DNA of 39,800 nucleotides. Origin: Candidatus Omnitrophota bacterium. Lineage in GTDB: Bacteria; Omnitrophota; Gorgyraeia; Gygaellales; UBA12090. The stretch lies in the NCBI GenBank assembly GCA_030674475.1, contig JAUSCZ010000040.1:1-39800 (forward strand), in the 5' to 3' direction. Below are positions 23,766-31,694 of the stretch, piece by piece (the first letter of the stretch is position 1; every line of letters begins with the position of its first letter). The notes beneath the pieces were generated by a model. That model was not told the DNA's origin. It searched no databases and saw only the letters and a program-made list of their open reading frames with translations. The position numbers and the translations under genes were made by a program.

Positions 23766-24290
23766 ATGAAATCCATACTTAATTTTTTTCCCGCGAACGC
23801 CAAAAGTAATATATCGGTTTTTAAACGCCTTAACAGCGCGGTTTTTTTTCTTTGGTGTGTATCATTATTGGCGTCCTTTAGTTATATTAAATCACTACAG
23901 GGGAGGCTTTTTGATGACGCGGATATATCCGCGGACCCAGGAAGTAACGATGAATTATCCGTAAAGGAAGAAAAGACAGTTGAGGGCAAACCATTCTCAT
24001 ACTATGATGACATAATTAAAAAGCGCAATCTTTTTAAGGGAATTGCCTTGCCGCAAGAGAAGAAAAATAAAAAAACATTAAGCCAGACGGCCTCGGAATT
24101 ATTGGCTAATTATTCGCTCAAAGGTATTCTAAACGAAGACAGCCCCCAGGCGATCATTGAAGATAAAAAAACAAAACAAACTTTTTTCCTGAATAAAGGG
24201 GATTCTTTGGGAGAGTTTTTGATTGAAGAAATTAATGAAGGTAAGATTACGCTGGATCTGGAAGGTCAAAAAGTAGAAATGAGCCTTTAG
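23766..24290 (+). CDS. gspC: GspC-like inner-membrane protein with HR domain
   Basis: A 174-residue protein with one N-terminal transmembrane helix (LNSAVFFLWCVSLLASFSYI near 21-40), a flexible acidic linker, then YYDDIIKKRNLFKG and a C-terminal homology-region-like domain (LLANYSLKGILNEDSPQAIIED and GDSLGEFLIEEINEGKITLDL). In T2SS the HR domain of GspC binds the N0 domain of the secretin; the next gene encodes that secretin. It lacks the C-terminal PDZ domain of classical GspC, so it is intermediate between GspC and PilP. ATG 23766 is used rather than TTG 23763. Confidence 0.78.
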   Translation: MKSILNFFPANAKSNISVFKRLNSAVFFLWCVSLLASFSYIKSLQGRLFDDADISADPGSNDELSVKEEKTVEGKPFSYYDDIIKKRNLFKGIALPQEKKNKKTLSQTASELLANYSLKGILNEDSPQAIIEDKKTKQTFFLNKGDSLGEFLIEEINEGKITLDLEGQKVEMSL

Positions 24291-24302
24291 CGCGTTAGCA
24301 AT

Positions 24303-26267
24303 ATGAAACTTAAGACTGTAGTTATAATATCCGCGATACACTTTGTAACTTTATTCGGTTTTGTTCATTTTCCCCCGGCCGCGGCCGAGAGTGAGCCGGA
24401 TGAATTTTTGGATAATGATTCTCCGTATGATATTTCTCAAGGCTTCGGCGCGTCTTCGGTCAGTAGGCCCGCCGCTAAGCAGGATAAAATTTCTTTAGAT
24501 TTAAAGGGCATGGATATAGTGGATGTGATCAAGATGATTTCCCAGCGTTCAGGATATAATATCATTATCGGCAAGAATGTTTCAGGTAAAGTAACTATGT
24601 TTTTAAAAGATGTGGACATTTGGGAGGCTTTTGAGATTATACTTTCCGCCAATAATCTGGCGTATAAGATTCAGGGCGGCATAATTTACATAATGACGGA
24701 TAAAGATTATGAGCTTATTTACGGTGATAAATTTAAGGATGAAAAACGCCTCTTAAGCATGACCTTGAAATTCGCCAAAGCGCAGGAGGTGAGCAAAACT
24801 ATAACCCAGATTAAATCGAGCGCGGGAAAGGTGATTGTTGATGAAGCCACCAATACCATAGTAATTGATGATACCGCGGGTAAATTAAAACAGATAGAGG
24901 CGCTGATTGAGGAATTGGATAAGCCGGTTATAACCAGGGTGTTTGATTTGAAATACGCCCAGGCGGATAAAATAAGTGCCAAGTTTCTGGAATCGGTAAC
25001 CAAGGGTATCGGCTTGATAAAGATTGATGAGCGCACTAATAAGATAGCGATTACCGATTATCCGGATAGAATCGCGGAATTGGGCAGGATTATCGAGGCT
25101 TTTGATGAAAAGCCTCTTCAGGTAAGGATTGATGCCCAGATAATAGAGATTAGCCCGGAAAAGGACGAGTTTAAGATGGGGGTGGATTGGGATGTCTGGC
25201 TGTCTAAGAATTTGAGGATGGTAAATCCGCTTTCTTTAGGCAACTCCAATAAGCTTTCTTTGGGTATGGCGACTGCCGGAATCAGCTTGGGTGAAAAATA
25301 CGACTATAAAGGGGTGCTGGATTTACTGCGCACCATCGGAAAGACTAAAATACTTTCCAGTCCCAGCATAATGGCTATAAATAATCAGGAGGCCAAGATA
25401 TTGGTGGGCACTAAAGAGGCTTACATAACCTCATCCACTTCCCAGAGCGGAAGCGGCACCAGCGAGACTGCCCAGACGGTTAATTTTGTGGATGTGGGGG
25501 TTAAGCTTTATGTAACCCCCACTATCAGTCGGGACGGCTTCGTAACGATGAAAATCAAGCCGGAGGTAAGCTCCGCCAAAATTACGGATTTGACTTCTGA
25601 AGGCAAGATTACTCAGGTGCCCATAGTAACCACCTCCGAGGCCGAGACCACGGTTACCGTGAAAGATGGTATGACTATCGTGATTGCCGGACTCAAAAAA
25701 GATAAAAAGGAGAACGAGATAAAAAAGATTCCCCTACTGGGCGATATCCCTATATTAGGGGCGGTTTTTCGCAGTGTAAGCGCGAGTATAAACAAGACTG
25801 AATTAGTGGTTTTTTTGACTCCTCACATAGTCCGCGATGAGCTTCCCCCGCCCAGGTATGTCAGCCTCACCAAGGATGACGATATTATGAATTTGGTTAA
25901 AGAAACCGAAAAAGGATATATTTCCCGTAGACACAGCGCTCAGAATATGGATAGAGGCATCCCGAATTTTCCGGCATCTCCCGCCGTAGGCACCGCTAAG
26001 GATTATTCCGAATATGTAAGAAGTAAGATTTACTCCCTGATGAATCTGATGCGAATAGGCCCCGAGCAAAAGGGGAGAGTTGTGGTTTCATTTGTGGTTT
26101 CATCTGACGGCAGCCTTTTAGGCGAGCCCAGGGTATTATCCGCTACTTCTTCCGCCCTTAGCCAGCCGGTATTAAATGTCGTTAAATCCGCCTTTCCCTT
26201 TCCGTCTCTGCCTGAGGAGGCAAATAGGACCGCGATGGAATTTCAGCTCCCTATTATCTACGATTAA
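24303..26267 (+). CDS. gspD: Secretin GspD/PilQ with C-terminal TonB-like domain
   Basis: A 654-residue outer-membrane secretin. A signal peptide ends near residue 29 (PPAAA). An N0/STN-like domain (about 62-128, LDLKGMDIVDVIKMISQRSG) is followed by two secretin-N domains (about 140-270) and the secretin beta-barrel core (about 275-510), with the hallmark VPIVTTSEAETTVTVKDG, GDIPILGAVFRS and TELVVFLTPHIV. Instead of ending there or carrying an S-domain, the chain continues through a linker to about 567-654, which reads as a TonB C-terminal-like module (GRVVVSFVVSSDGSLLGEPRVL, then AFPFPSLPEEANRTAMEFQLPI). It starts 12 bases after gspC. Confidence 0.93.
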   Translation: MKLKTVVIISAIHFVTLFGFVHFPPAAAESEPDEFLDNDSPYDISQGFGASSVSRPAAKQDKISLDLKGMDIVDVIKMISQRSGYNIIIGKNVSGKVTMFLKDVDIWEAFEIILSANNLAYKIQGGIIYIMTDKDYELIYGDKFKDEKRLLSMTLKFAKAQEVSKTITQIKSSAGKVIVDEATNTIVIDDTAGKLKQIEALIEELDKPVITRVFDLKYAQADKISAKFLESVTKGIGLIKIDERTNKIAITDYPDRIAELGRIIEAFDEKPLQVRIDAQIIEISPEKDEFKMGVDWDVWLSKNLRMVNPLSLGNSNKLSLGMATAGISLGEKYDYKGVLDLLRTIGKTKILSSPSIMAINNQEAKILVGTKEAYITSSTSQSGSGTSETAQTVNFVDVGVKLYVTPTISRDGFVTMKIKPEVSSAKITDLTSEGKITQVPIVTTSEAETTVTVKDGMTIVIAGLKKDKKENEIKKIPLLGDIPILGAVFRSVSASINKTELVVFLTPHIVRDELPPPRYVSLTKDDDIMNLVKETEKGYISRRHSAQNMDRGIPNFPASPAVGTAKDYSEYVRSKIYSLMNLMRIGPEQKGRVVVSFVVSSDGSLLGEPRVLSATSSALSQPVLNVVKSAFPFPSLPEEANRTAMEFQLPIIYD

Positions 26268-26320
26268 CCCTCCTGGCTTTTGTATTAAAAATCATTTTTT
26301 TCTGCAGTTCCAATTTTTAC

Positions 26321-26349
26321 TTGACATAACATATTAAGTATGATATGGT
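26321..26349 (+). promoter_or_regulatory. Candidate sigma-70 promoter for the CmpX-like gene
   Basis: TTGACA at 26321-26326, 17 bases, then TATGGT at 26344-26349. The predicted leader of about 55 bases ends in a full AAGGAGGT Shine-Dalgarno. Confidence 0.5.
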
Positions 26350-26397
26350 TATAAATAATTAAACCCTAATTGGGTATAAATTTTAACAGTCCAATAT

Positions 26398-26405
26398 AAG
26401 GAGGT
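26398..26405 (+). promoter_or_regulatory. Consensus Shine-Dalgarno AAGGAGGT
   Basis: A full anti-16S match five bases before ATG 26411, the strongest ribosome binding site in the window; it fixes the start and suggests high expression. Confidence 0.85.
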
Positions 26406-26410
26406 GCGGT

Positions 26411-27088
26411 ATGCTTAAGGAGCTCATATTAGCCCCAGTAAAAGCAATGCTGGTTCAAGTGGGTGGATTTGTTTCTGCCTTGTGCGCGGTAATTCTTATT
26501 CTGGTTGTTGGTTGGATTATTGCCAAGATGATCAAAAACCTCGTGGTTCGTATTCTTGATGTTCTGCAGATTGATTCTTACGCGGAAAGAGTGGGGATTG
26601 ACAAAATCTTAGGCAAGGGCGGAATTAAGCACAGTATTGCCGAGCTGATTGGGGTCTTGAGCTACTGGGTAGTGATGCTCATTTCTTTAGTAATTGCCAT
26701 AAGTGTCCTTAACGTTAATCAGCAGGCAACCGGATTGCTTAATACCATCGTTCTTTATATCCCCAGGGTTATTTCAGCGATATTTATCCTTATTCTGGGT
26801 ATGTTTTTTGCTTCCTTTGTTAGCACTGCCGTGCAAACGGCAACGGCCAATGCCGGGATAGAACAGTCCGGTCTCTTGGGGCGCTTATCTCAGGTAATAA
26901 TCATAATTTTTACCGTTAACATCACCTTAAAGCAGATACAGATTGACATTAGCGCCATAGAGAATTCTGTATTGATTATTTTAAGTTCAGTGGGCCTGGC
27001 CCTGGCTTTGGCATTCGGGCTTGGCTGTAAAGAGATTGCCGCAAAAGCGACTCAGGAATTTCTGGATAAATTAAAAACAAAGAAATAA
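26411..27088 (+). CDS. CmpX-like membrane protein (conserved TM helix family)
   Basis: A 225-residue inner-membrane protein with four hydrophobic helices (ALCAVILILVVGWIIAKMI, YWVVMLISLVIAISVL, YIPRVISAIFILILGMFFASF, LIILSSVGLALALAFGLG). The repeated pattern of a helix followed by amphipathic turns is that of the conserved TM-helix family next to MscS-type proteins (CmpX, PF05552-like). It has the terminal GLGCKEIAAKATQEF, like the start of an MscS pore, but no beta domain. Members affect membrane tension and c-di-GMP responses in Pseudomonas; its role here is unknown. It has its own promoter and ends in a large inverted repeat. Confidence 0.8.
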   Translation: MLKELILAPVKAMLVQVGGFVSALCAVILILVVGWIIAKMIKNLVVRILDVLQIDSYAERVGIDKILGKGGIKHSIAELIGVLSYWVVMLISLVIAISVLNVNQQATGLLNTIVLYIPRVISAIFILILGMFFASFVSTAVQTATANAGIEQSGLLGRLSQVIIIIFTVNITLKQIQIDISAIENSVLIILSSVGLALALAFGLGCKEIAAKATQEFLDKLKTKK

Positions 27089-27100
27089 CAAACTAACAGA

Positions 27101-27213
27101 TAAGCCCCGCCTGGATGCTGTAATGAGGAGGTTTAGGCTAAGGTTTAGGTTAAGCTTGTCTCAACCTTGATCTTAGCCTTAACCTTTTACTTCAACATAG
27201 GAGGCGGGGTTTA
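27101..27213. repeat. Large composite inverted repeat, possible terminator
   Basis: The outer stem TAAGCCCCGCCT (27101-27112) pairs with AGGCGGGGTTTA (27202-27213), with one G-U pair in RNA, and is followed by TTTTTGC. Inside, GGTTTAGGCTAAG (27130-27142) mirrors CTTAGCCTTAACC (27172-27184) with one mismatch. GGTTTAGGC/TTAAG is also repeated directly. It fills the gap between two genes and could terminate transcription. Confidence 0.65.
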
Positions 27214-27233
27214 TTTTTGCTGCCTTTTTCACT

Positions 27234-27917
27234 ATGCATTATTTAATTCAAACATTGCTTAATCCCAAAGTATTTTATTCTTTCTTAACCGTATTAATTG
27301 TGGGTGCCGTTTTAGCGGTGCTAAGCTATATTCTCCTGTCAAAAAAGCAGAATCAGCTCTTTGAGGATGAAAAATTAAAGTTACGCGACTACTGGCAGAA
27401 GCAGATACTTGACCATAGCAGTAAGAATGGCGAGCTTTCTAAGAAAATAGAATTACTCACGGCTAAGACGGATGAACAGGCCAAACAGATAGAATCGCTT
27501 AATAAGCTCGAGGAAAGCATAAAAATTAAAGAGGCCTTACGTAATGAGATATCCGCCAGGGAAAAGCTTCAGCTTGAGCTTAAGGATTCCGAAGGACAGT
27601 TGCTGGCAATTAAGAATATCTTAGATTCTAAAGAGAAAGAATTTGCCCGGGAGCTGGATGAGTTAAAGGAGGCCTTACGCCTCAAGCAAGAGGATCTGAA
27701 AACGCGGACACTAGAAAATGATATGACAGCGCGGAAATTAAAGAGCGCTCAAGAGCAGTTATTCCTCTCTCAAAACGAGCTTAAGCTAACGCGCGAGGCT
27801 TGCGCTGATTTAAAGGATATGAATCTTGACTTCGAGCGTCAGGTGGATGCCTTAAATCAGACCCTGGTTTTAGAAAAAACCCTGCATCAAAACCTCAGGA
27901 ACGAAACCAAACCCTAA
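27234..27917 (+). CDS. Membrane-anchored coiled-coil protein of unknown function
   Basis: A 227-residue protein with one N-terminal transmembrane helix (FYSFLTVLIVGAVLAVLSYILLS near 14-36) and then a continuous heptad-rich coiled coil (KKQNQLFEDEKLKLRDYW to the end, rich in Lys, Glu, Leu and Gln). No enzymatic motif is seen. It resembles the coiled-coil protein at 33080-33712 in design (short membrane anchor, long charged coil) but not clearly in sequence. It could be a structural or scaffold protein facing the cytoplasm. There is no Shine-Dalgarno before ATG 27234. Confidence 0.7.
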   Translation: MHYLIQTLLNPKVFYSFLTVLIVGAVLAVLSYILLSKKQNQLFEDEKLKLRDYWQKQILDHSSKNGELSKKIELLTAKTDEQAKQIESLNKLEESIKIKEALRNEISAREKLQLELKDSEGQLLAIKNILDSKEKEFARELDELKEALRLKQEDLKTRTLENDMTARKLKSAQEQLFLSQNELKLTREACADLKDMNLDFERQVDALNQTLVLEKTLHQNLRNETKP

Positions 27918-27963
27918 ATCCGACTTCATTTCAATATATACAAACTTTATATTTGATGCTATA

Positions 27964-28584
27964 ATGACAAAAAAGGCAGGATACAAAATAATCTTTGAGG
28001 ATGATTTTATCCTGGTAGTAGATAAGCCGGCAGGGATGCTTACCGTGCCTACTCCAAAGAAGGAAAGATACACCTTAAGTTCTTTGTTAAATGCCTACCC
28101 GGGTCACCGACTTGATAGAGAAACCTCTGGCTTGATTCTTTTTGCCAAAAACAGGCAGATACAGCAGGCCCTCATGGACGCCTTTAAGGAGAAGAGAGTA
28201 AAAAAGCGCTATATCGCCTTGGTTCAGGGCAAATTGAAGAGAAAAAACGCGGTGATATCCAGGCCTGTCCAGGATAATCCTTATGAGCCGGGAAAATACG
28301 CCATCACTCAATATAGGCTCCTGGAGGAGAGGGAGGGTTTCTCGGTGGTTGAGGTCATTCCCCTTACCGGGAGAACCAATCAGATCCGGATTCATTTTAA
28401 GCAGATAGGCCATCCCCTGGTTGGGGAAAGGCGTTTTGCCTTTGCCAAAGACTTTCCGATAAAATTCAGGAGGGCCGCCTTGCACGCCTCTGACTTAGAA
28501 TTCAGGCATCCCTTAATCGGAAAGGTTATGTCGTTTCATTCGGATTTACCGGCCGATATGCGGGATTTCCTTGAATCCCGTTGA
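27964..28584 (+). CDS. RluA-family pseudouridine synthase, short form
   Basis: A 206-residue enzyme of the RluA family, without an S4 domain. It begins IIFEDDFILVVDKPAGMLTV, then has the catalytic HRLDRETSG with Asp51, then KRYIALVQG and the PLTGRTNQIRIHF motif near 137-149. It converts uridine to pseudouridine in rRNA or tRNA; the site cannot be predicted. ATG 27964 is the only start that keeps the first strand intact. Confidence 0.9.
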   Translation: MTKKAGYKIIFEDDFILVVDKPAGMLTVPTPKKERYTLSSLLNAYPGHRLDRETSGLILFAKNRQIQQALMDAFKEKRVKKRYIALVQGKLKRKNAVISRPVQDNPYEPGKYAITQYRLLEEREGFSVVEVIPLTGRTNQIRIHFKQIGHPLVGERRFAFAKDFPIKFRRAALHASDLEFRHPLIGKVMSFHSDLPADMRDFLESR

Positions 28585-28602
28585 GAAAAGGAAGAGTTGC
28601 AT

Positions 28603-29004
28603 ATGTATGAGGTAGATGTAGATTACGAGAACAGTTTTCATTATAAGGTTACATCCCTTAATTATGAGATAAAGGTTGATTCTTCGAAGCCAAGTGGAGC
28701 CATAGAGGGGATAACTCCTCCAGCCCTGCTTTTGGCTTCTCTGGGGAGCTGCGCGGCGGTATATTTAGAACGCTATCTCAGTGGAGCCAAGATAAAATTC
28801 GATAAATTCACCATCAAGGTGAAGTCAGAAATCTGTCCGGAGACTCCTCACTATTTAAAAAATATCGCCCTAACAATTAACCTTCCGGGATTAAAATTGG
28901 AGCAAAAAAGATATAACGCGCTTTTGGAATTTATCAGGAATTGTCCGGTGCATAATACGTTAAAATATAATCCGGCGGTGGATATAATATTGGAGGAAAA
29001 ATGA
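28603..29004 (+). CDS. OsmC/Ohr family protein
   Basis: A 133-residue OsmC-fold protein with the two redox cysteines in the expected places: C50 in LASLGSCAAVYLERYL and C114 in RNCPVHNTL. Family members reduce organic peroxides with thiol chemistry, although many of this YhfA-like subgroup are uncharacterised. The substrate motif GGxxPxP-like stretch is GITPPALLLASLGSC. ATG 28603 gives eight bases after GGAAG; TTG 28597 is possible. Its TGA overlaps the ATG of the sugar kinase gene. Confidence 0.87.
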   Translation: MYEVDVDYENSFHYKVTSLNYEIKVDSSKPSGAIEGITPPALLLASLGSCAAVYLERYLSGAKIKFDKFTIKVKSEICPETPHYLKNIALTINLPGLKLEQKRYNALLEFIRNCPVHNTLKYNPAVDIILEEK

Positions 29005-29900
29005 GTTTAGTAGTCTTAGGAACGGTGGCGTTGGATACGGTTAAGACCCCTCATGGGAAGAGACATAATATGCTGGGAGGTTCAGCCGCCCATTTCTCAA
29101 TGGCCGCGCGCTTTTTTGTGCCGGTGAATCTGGTGGCGGTGGTGGGCGAAGATTTTCCTTTAAACCATATTGAATTTCTAAGAAGAAAGGGGATATGCCT
29201 GACCTCTTTAAAGAAAGAATCGGGAAAGACCTTTCGCTGGGAAGGCGAATATCATGGGGATATGAATTCCGCTCTTACCCTGAATACCGAGCTGGGGGTG
29301 CTTTCAGTTTTTCACCCTGAGGTTACCGATGAACAGCGCAAAATTAAGTATATTTTTTTAGCCAATGTTGACCCGGACATCCAGGGCCGGCTTTTAGATT
29401 CCATACATTCGCCAAAACTCGTCGCCTTAGACAGTATGAATTATTGGATTAAGCATAAACGCGGCTCTCTTTTAAAACTCCTTAAGCGGGTGAATATCTT
29501 TGTGGCCAATGACGCTGAGGCCAAGGAGTTATCCGGCACACACAGCCTTTTGGACGCGGCCCGTAAATTGCGTGATTTGGGCCCAAGGATGATCCTGATA
29601 AAAAAGGGCGAACACGGAGTCTTGTTTTACTCGGACGGTTTGAACTTTTCTCTGCCGGCCTATCCGGTAAAGAAACTGGTGGACCCTACCGGGGCGGGAG
29701 ATTCTTTTGCCGGTGGATTTATGGGATGTCTGGCTCAGGCCAGGTCAATTAATAAGGCGGAAATTAAAAAGGCTATTGGCTATGGAACAGTGATTGCTTC
29801 ATTTAATGTTGAAGGATTCGGCTTAGAACGAACCGCGAGGCTTACTTTAAGAGAGATACACCAGCGCTTTCATTCTTATCGCAAGAATCTGATTCTATAA
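29001..29900 (+). CDS. PfkB-family carbohydrate/nucleoside kinase
   Basis: A 299-residue ribokinase-type enzyme. The N-terminal glycine motif GGSAAHFSMAARFF is near 27-40 and the catalytic anion-hole signature DPTGAGDSFAGGFMG is at 228-242, with Asp234 as the likely base. It uses ATP to phosphorylate a sugar or nucleoside; the substrate is not clear. Opening residues VVLGTVALDTVKTPHG resemble the adenosine-kinase-like subgroup found in many deep-branching bacteria. It overlaps the OsmC gene by 4 bases. Confidence 0.88.
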   Translation: MSLVVLGTVALDTVKTPHGKRHNMLGGSAAHFSMAARFFVPVNLVAVVGEDFPLNHIEFLRRKGICLTSLKKESGKTFRWEGEYHGDMNSALTLNTELGVLSVFHPEVTDEQRKIKYIFLANVDPDIQGRLLDSIHSPKLVALDSMNYWIKHKRGSLLKLLKRVNIFVANDAEAKELSGTHSLLDAARKLRDLGPRMILIKKGEHGVLFYSDGLNFSLPAYPVKKLVDPTGAGDSFAGGFMGCLAQARSINKAEIKKAIGYGTVIASFNVEGFGLERTARLTLREIHQRFHSYRKNLIL

Positions 29901-29924
29901 TTTCCACTGAAAAATCCTCTTTCC

Positions 29925-30076
29925 GTCATTGCGAGCCCCGAAGGGGTGAAGCAATCTGTGACGGGGATTGCGCAGCCTGTTCCGAGCGAAGCGAAGGAAT
30001 CCAGTTGCGAGGGGCTGCTGGTTTGCTTCGTCTTCGCCTCGCAACCGCTCCGCTTCGCGGCGCTCCCCGCAATGAC
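29925..30076. repeat. CGTCATTGCGAG-type palindromic intergenic repeat
   Basis: GTCATTGCG (29925-29933) is inverted exactly at 30068-30076 (CGCAATGAC). The interior carries GAAGCAATC, GCGAAGCGAAGGAATCC and a mirrored CTCCGCTTCGCGGCG. I recognise this layout as a widespread class of non-autonomous repeat in many bacterial genomes. It lies between the sugar kinase and the SpoU gene. Confidence 0.8.
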
Positions 30077-30121
30077 AATATAGGGGTTTTGCAGCGGTCT
30101 CACATTATAAGCTATGCACCC

Positions 30122-30946
30122 ATGTTAACCAGCCTTCATAACCCTAGGATAAAAGAAGCGGTAAATCTAAGAGAGTCCGATTATCGCAAGAAAAGCGGAC
30201 TTTTTCTTATTGAAGGCCGGCGTGAGTTTAAGTTAGCCTTAACTTCTCAAATAGAAATCAAGGACGTATTTCTATGCCTGGAATTTTTGGAAATTACAGA
30301 CTTACCTGCTAAGCTTAAAAAAAAAGGGATTACTACTTGTGAAGTCAGTTCAGAAGTCTATAATAAGATTGCCTTTGGCAACCGCAAGGAAGGTATAGTG
30401 GCAATTGCCCGGGAACCGAGGTTGTCTTTGGCGGATTTAAAGTTGAAAAACAATTCTCTTTTGATAGTCCTGGAAAGAATCGAAAAACCGGGTAACTTGG
30501 GGGCGATTGTCCGGACCGCGGATGCCTCAGGCGCGGACGCGGTTATTGCCTCAGACAGTATCATAGATATTTATAATCCTAACGCGGTGCGTTCCAGCTT
30601 AGGCGCTCTTTTTACCACTCCGGTGGTTGGCGCGCAGGCAAAAGAAATAATTCCCTGGCTAAGGTCAAATAGTATTAAGATTATCTGCGCCTTGCCCCGG
30701 GCGGATTCGTCTTATACTGCCGTGAATTTCAGGGAGTCTTGCGCTATTGTCCTGGGAAGCGAAGATAAGGGCTTGGGGGATATTTGGAAAGATAATGCCG
30801 ACTATCGGGTTCGCATACCGATGCTTGGAGAATCCGACTCGCTGAATGTCGCCACAGCCGCGGGGGTCTTGCTTTATGAGGCCCTCAGGCAGAGAGAAAG
30901 TGGCTTGGGCCATAGGAAGCCCAACCACGGCCCTCTGGCCAGCTGA
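30122..30946 (+). CDS. SpoU/TrmH-family 2'-O-methyltransferase (RlmB-like)
   Basis: A 274-residue SPOUT enzyme with an N-terminal substrate-binding domain (SLHNPRIKEAVNL, FLIEGRREFKLAL) and the three SpoU motifs: LERIEKPGNLGAIVRTADA, CAIVLGSEDKGLG, and SLNVATAAGVLLYEAL. It adds a methyl group from SAM to ribose 2'-OH in rRNA or tRNA. ATG 30122 is used; earlier in-frame codons run into the intergenic repeat. The last 14 residues are encoded by a palindromic repeat at 30902-30943, and the TGA follows at once, so the native C-terminus has probably been replaced. TGATG overlap leads into the next gene. Confidence 0.9.
   Translation: MLTSLHNPRIKEAVNLRESDYRKKSGLFLIEGRREFKLALTSQIEIKDVFLCLEFLEITDLPAKLKKKGITTCEVSSEVYNKIAFGNRKEGIVAIAREPRLSLADLKLKNNSLLIVLERIEKPGNLGAIVRTADASGADAVIASDSIIDIYNPNAVRSSLGALFTTPVVGAQAKEIIPWLRSNSIKIICALPRADSSYTAVNFRESCAIVLGSEDKGLGDIWKDNADYRVRIPMLGESDSLNVATAAGVLLYEALRQRESGLGHRKPNHGPLAS
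30902..30943. repeat. GGCTTGGGC/GCCCAACC palindromic element, copy A
   Basis: A 42-base element with a TTGGGC/GCCCAA stem (30905-30910/30919-30924) and a GGCC-CTCT-GGCC stem. It matches 36846-36908 in aroA at 24/25 bases in the first block and 16/17 in the second, apart from a 21-base insert there. Here it codes GLGHRKPNHGPLAS up to the stop of the methyltransferase gene. Confidence 0.9.
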
Positions 30947-31668
30947 TGCGCCTGCAGGTTTTTTTATCTCACAGCCGAGTCTGCTCGCGCCGAAAGGCCT
31001 TAGAGTTGATAAAGGATGCTCAAGTAACGGTTAACGGTAAGATCGTTAATGAGCCTTCCTATAGCGTGGATAGCTCCGACCAGGTTTATCTGGGTAATAA
31101 AAAAGTCAGCTTAAAAGAAAACAGCTATCTTATCCTGAATAAGCCTAGAGGCGTGGTAACTACCCTGCAGGATGAGCATGCCAAATTTACCGTTAAAGAG
31201 CTCCTGCCTAAGGAATATAAACATCTGTATCCGGTGGGCAGGTTAGATAAAGAATCTGAGGGTCTGCTCTTATTTACTAACGACGGAGATTTGGCTTTCA
31301 GGTTAGGCCACCCCAGCTTTAAAGTAGACAAGATGTATTTCGTTGAGGTAGATAGGCGTCTGAGCGGTCAAGACGCCTTGGCGCTGGAAAGAGGAGTGGT
31401 CGTCGAGGGCAGGCGTACCCATCCGGCAAAGTTAAGAATGGTTTATTCTAAACCAAACGCCAGCGGCTTTAACCTAACCATTCATGAAGGAAGAAAACGC
31501 CAGATTAGGCTAATGCTGGCCGGTTTGGGTTACTCAACCAGGAGTTTAAAGCGTATTCAATACGGGCCTATCCGTTTGGATAACCTTGCCCCGGGGAAGT
31601 GTCGCCTGCTGAGCAAAGAAGAGCTCGGCGCGATATTTAAAGTCTGCGGTAAATCGGCGGTTCCATAA
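30946..31668 (+). CDS. RsuA/RluB-family 23S/16S rRNA pseudouridine synthase
   Basis: A 240-residue enzyme with an N-terminal S4 RNA-binding domain (VFLSHSRVCSRRKALELIKDAQVTVNG), a NKPRGVVTTLQD segment and the catalytic PVGRLDKESEGLLLFTNDG with Asp101. The closing EGRKRQIRLMLAGLG is typical of the RsuA/RluB group. It makes pseudouridine in rRNA in the cytoplasm. It starts one base before the preceding stop is complete (TGATG), so it is translationally coupled to the methyltransferase. Confidence 0.92.
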   Translation: MRLQVFLSHSRVCSRRKALELIKDAQVTVNGKIVNEPSYSVDSSDQVYLGNKKVSLKENSYLILNKPRGVVTTLQDEHAKFTVKELLPKEYKHLYPVGRLDKESEGLLLFTNDGDLAFRLGHPSFKVDKMYFVEVDRRLSGQDALALERGVVVEGRRTHPAKLRMVYSKPNASGFNLTIHEGRKRQIRLMLAGLGYSTRSLKRIQYGPIRLDNLAPGKCRLLSKEELGAIFKVCGKSAVP

Positions 31669-31694
31669 AGTGTCTGCTCATTAAGGAGGAAAAA

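Noticed and set aside
27948-27965. TATAAT at the start of the RluA-type gene as a promoter
   Set aside because: The hexamer at 27960-27965 overlaps the ATG at 27964 and would start transcription inside the gene; no -35 fits.
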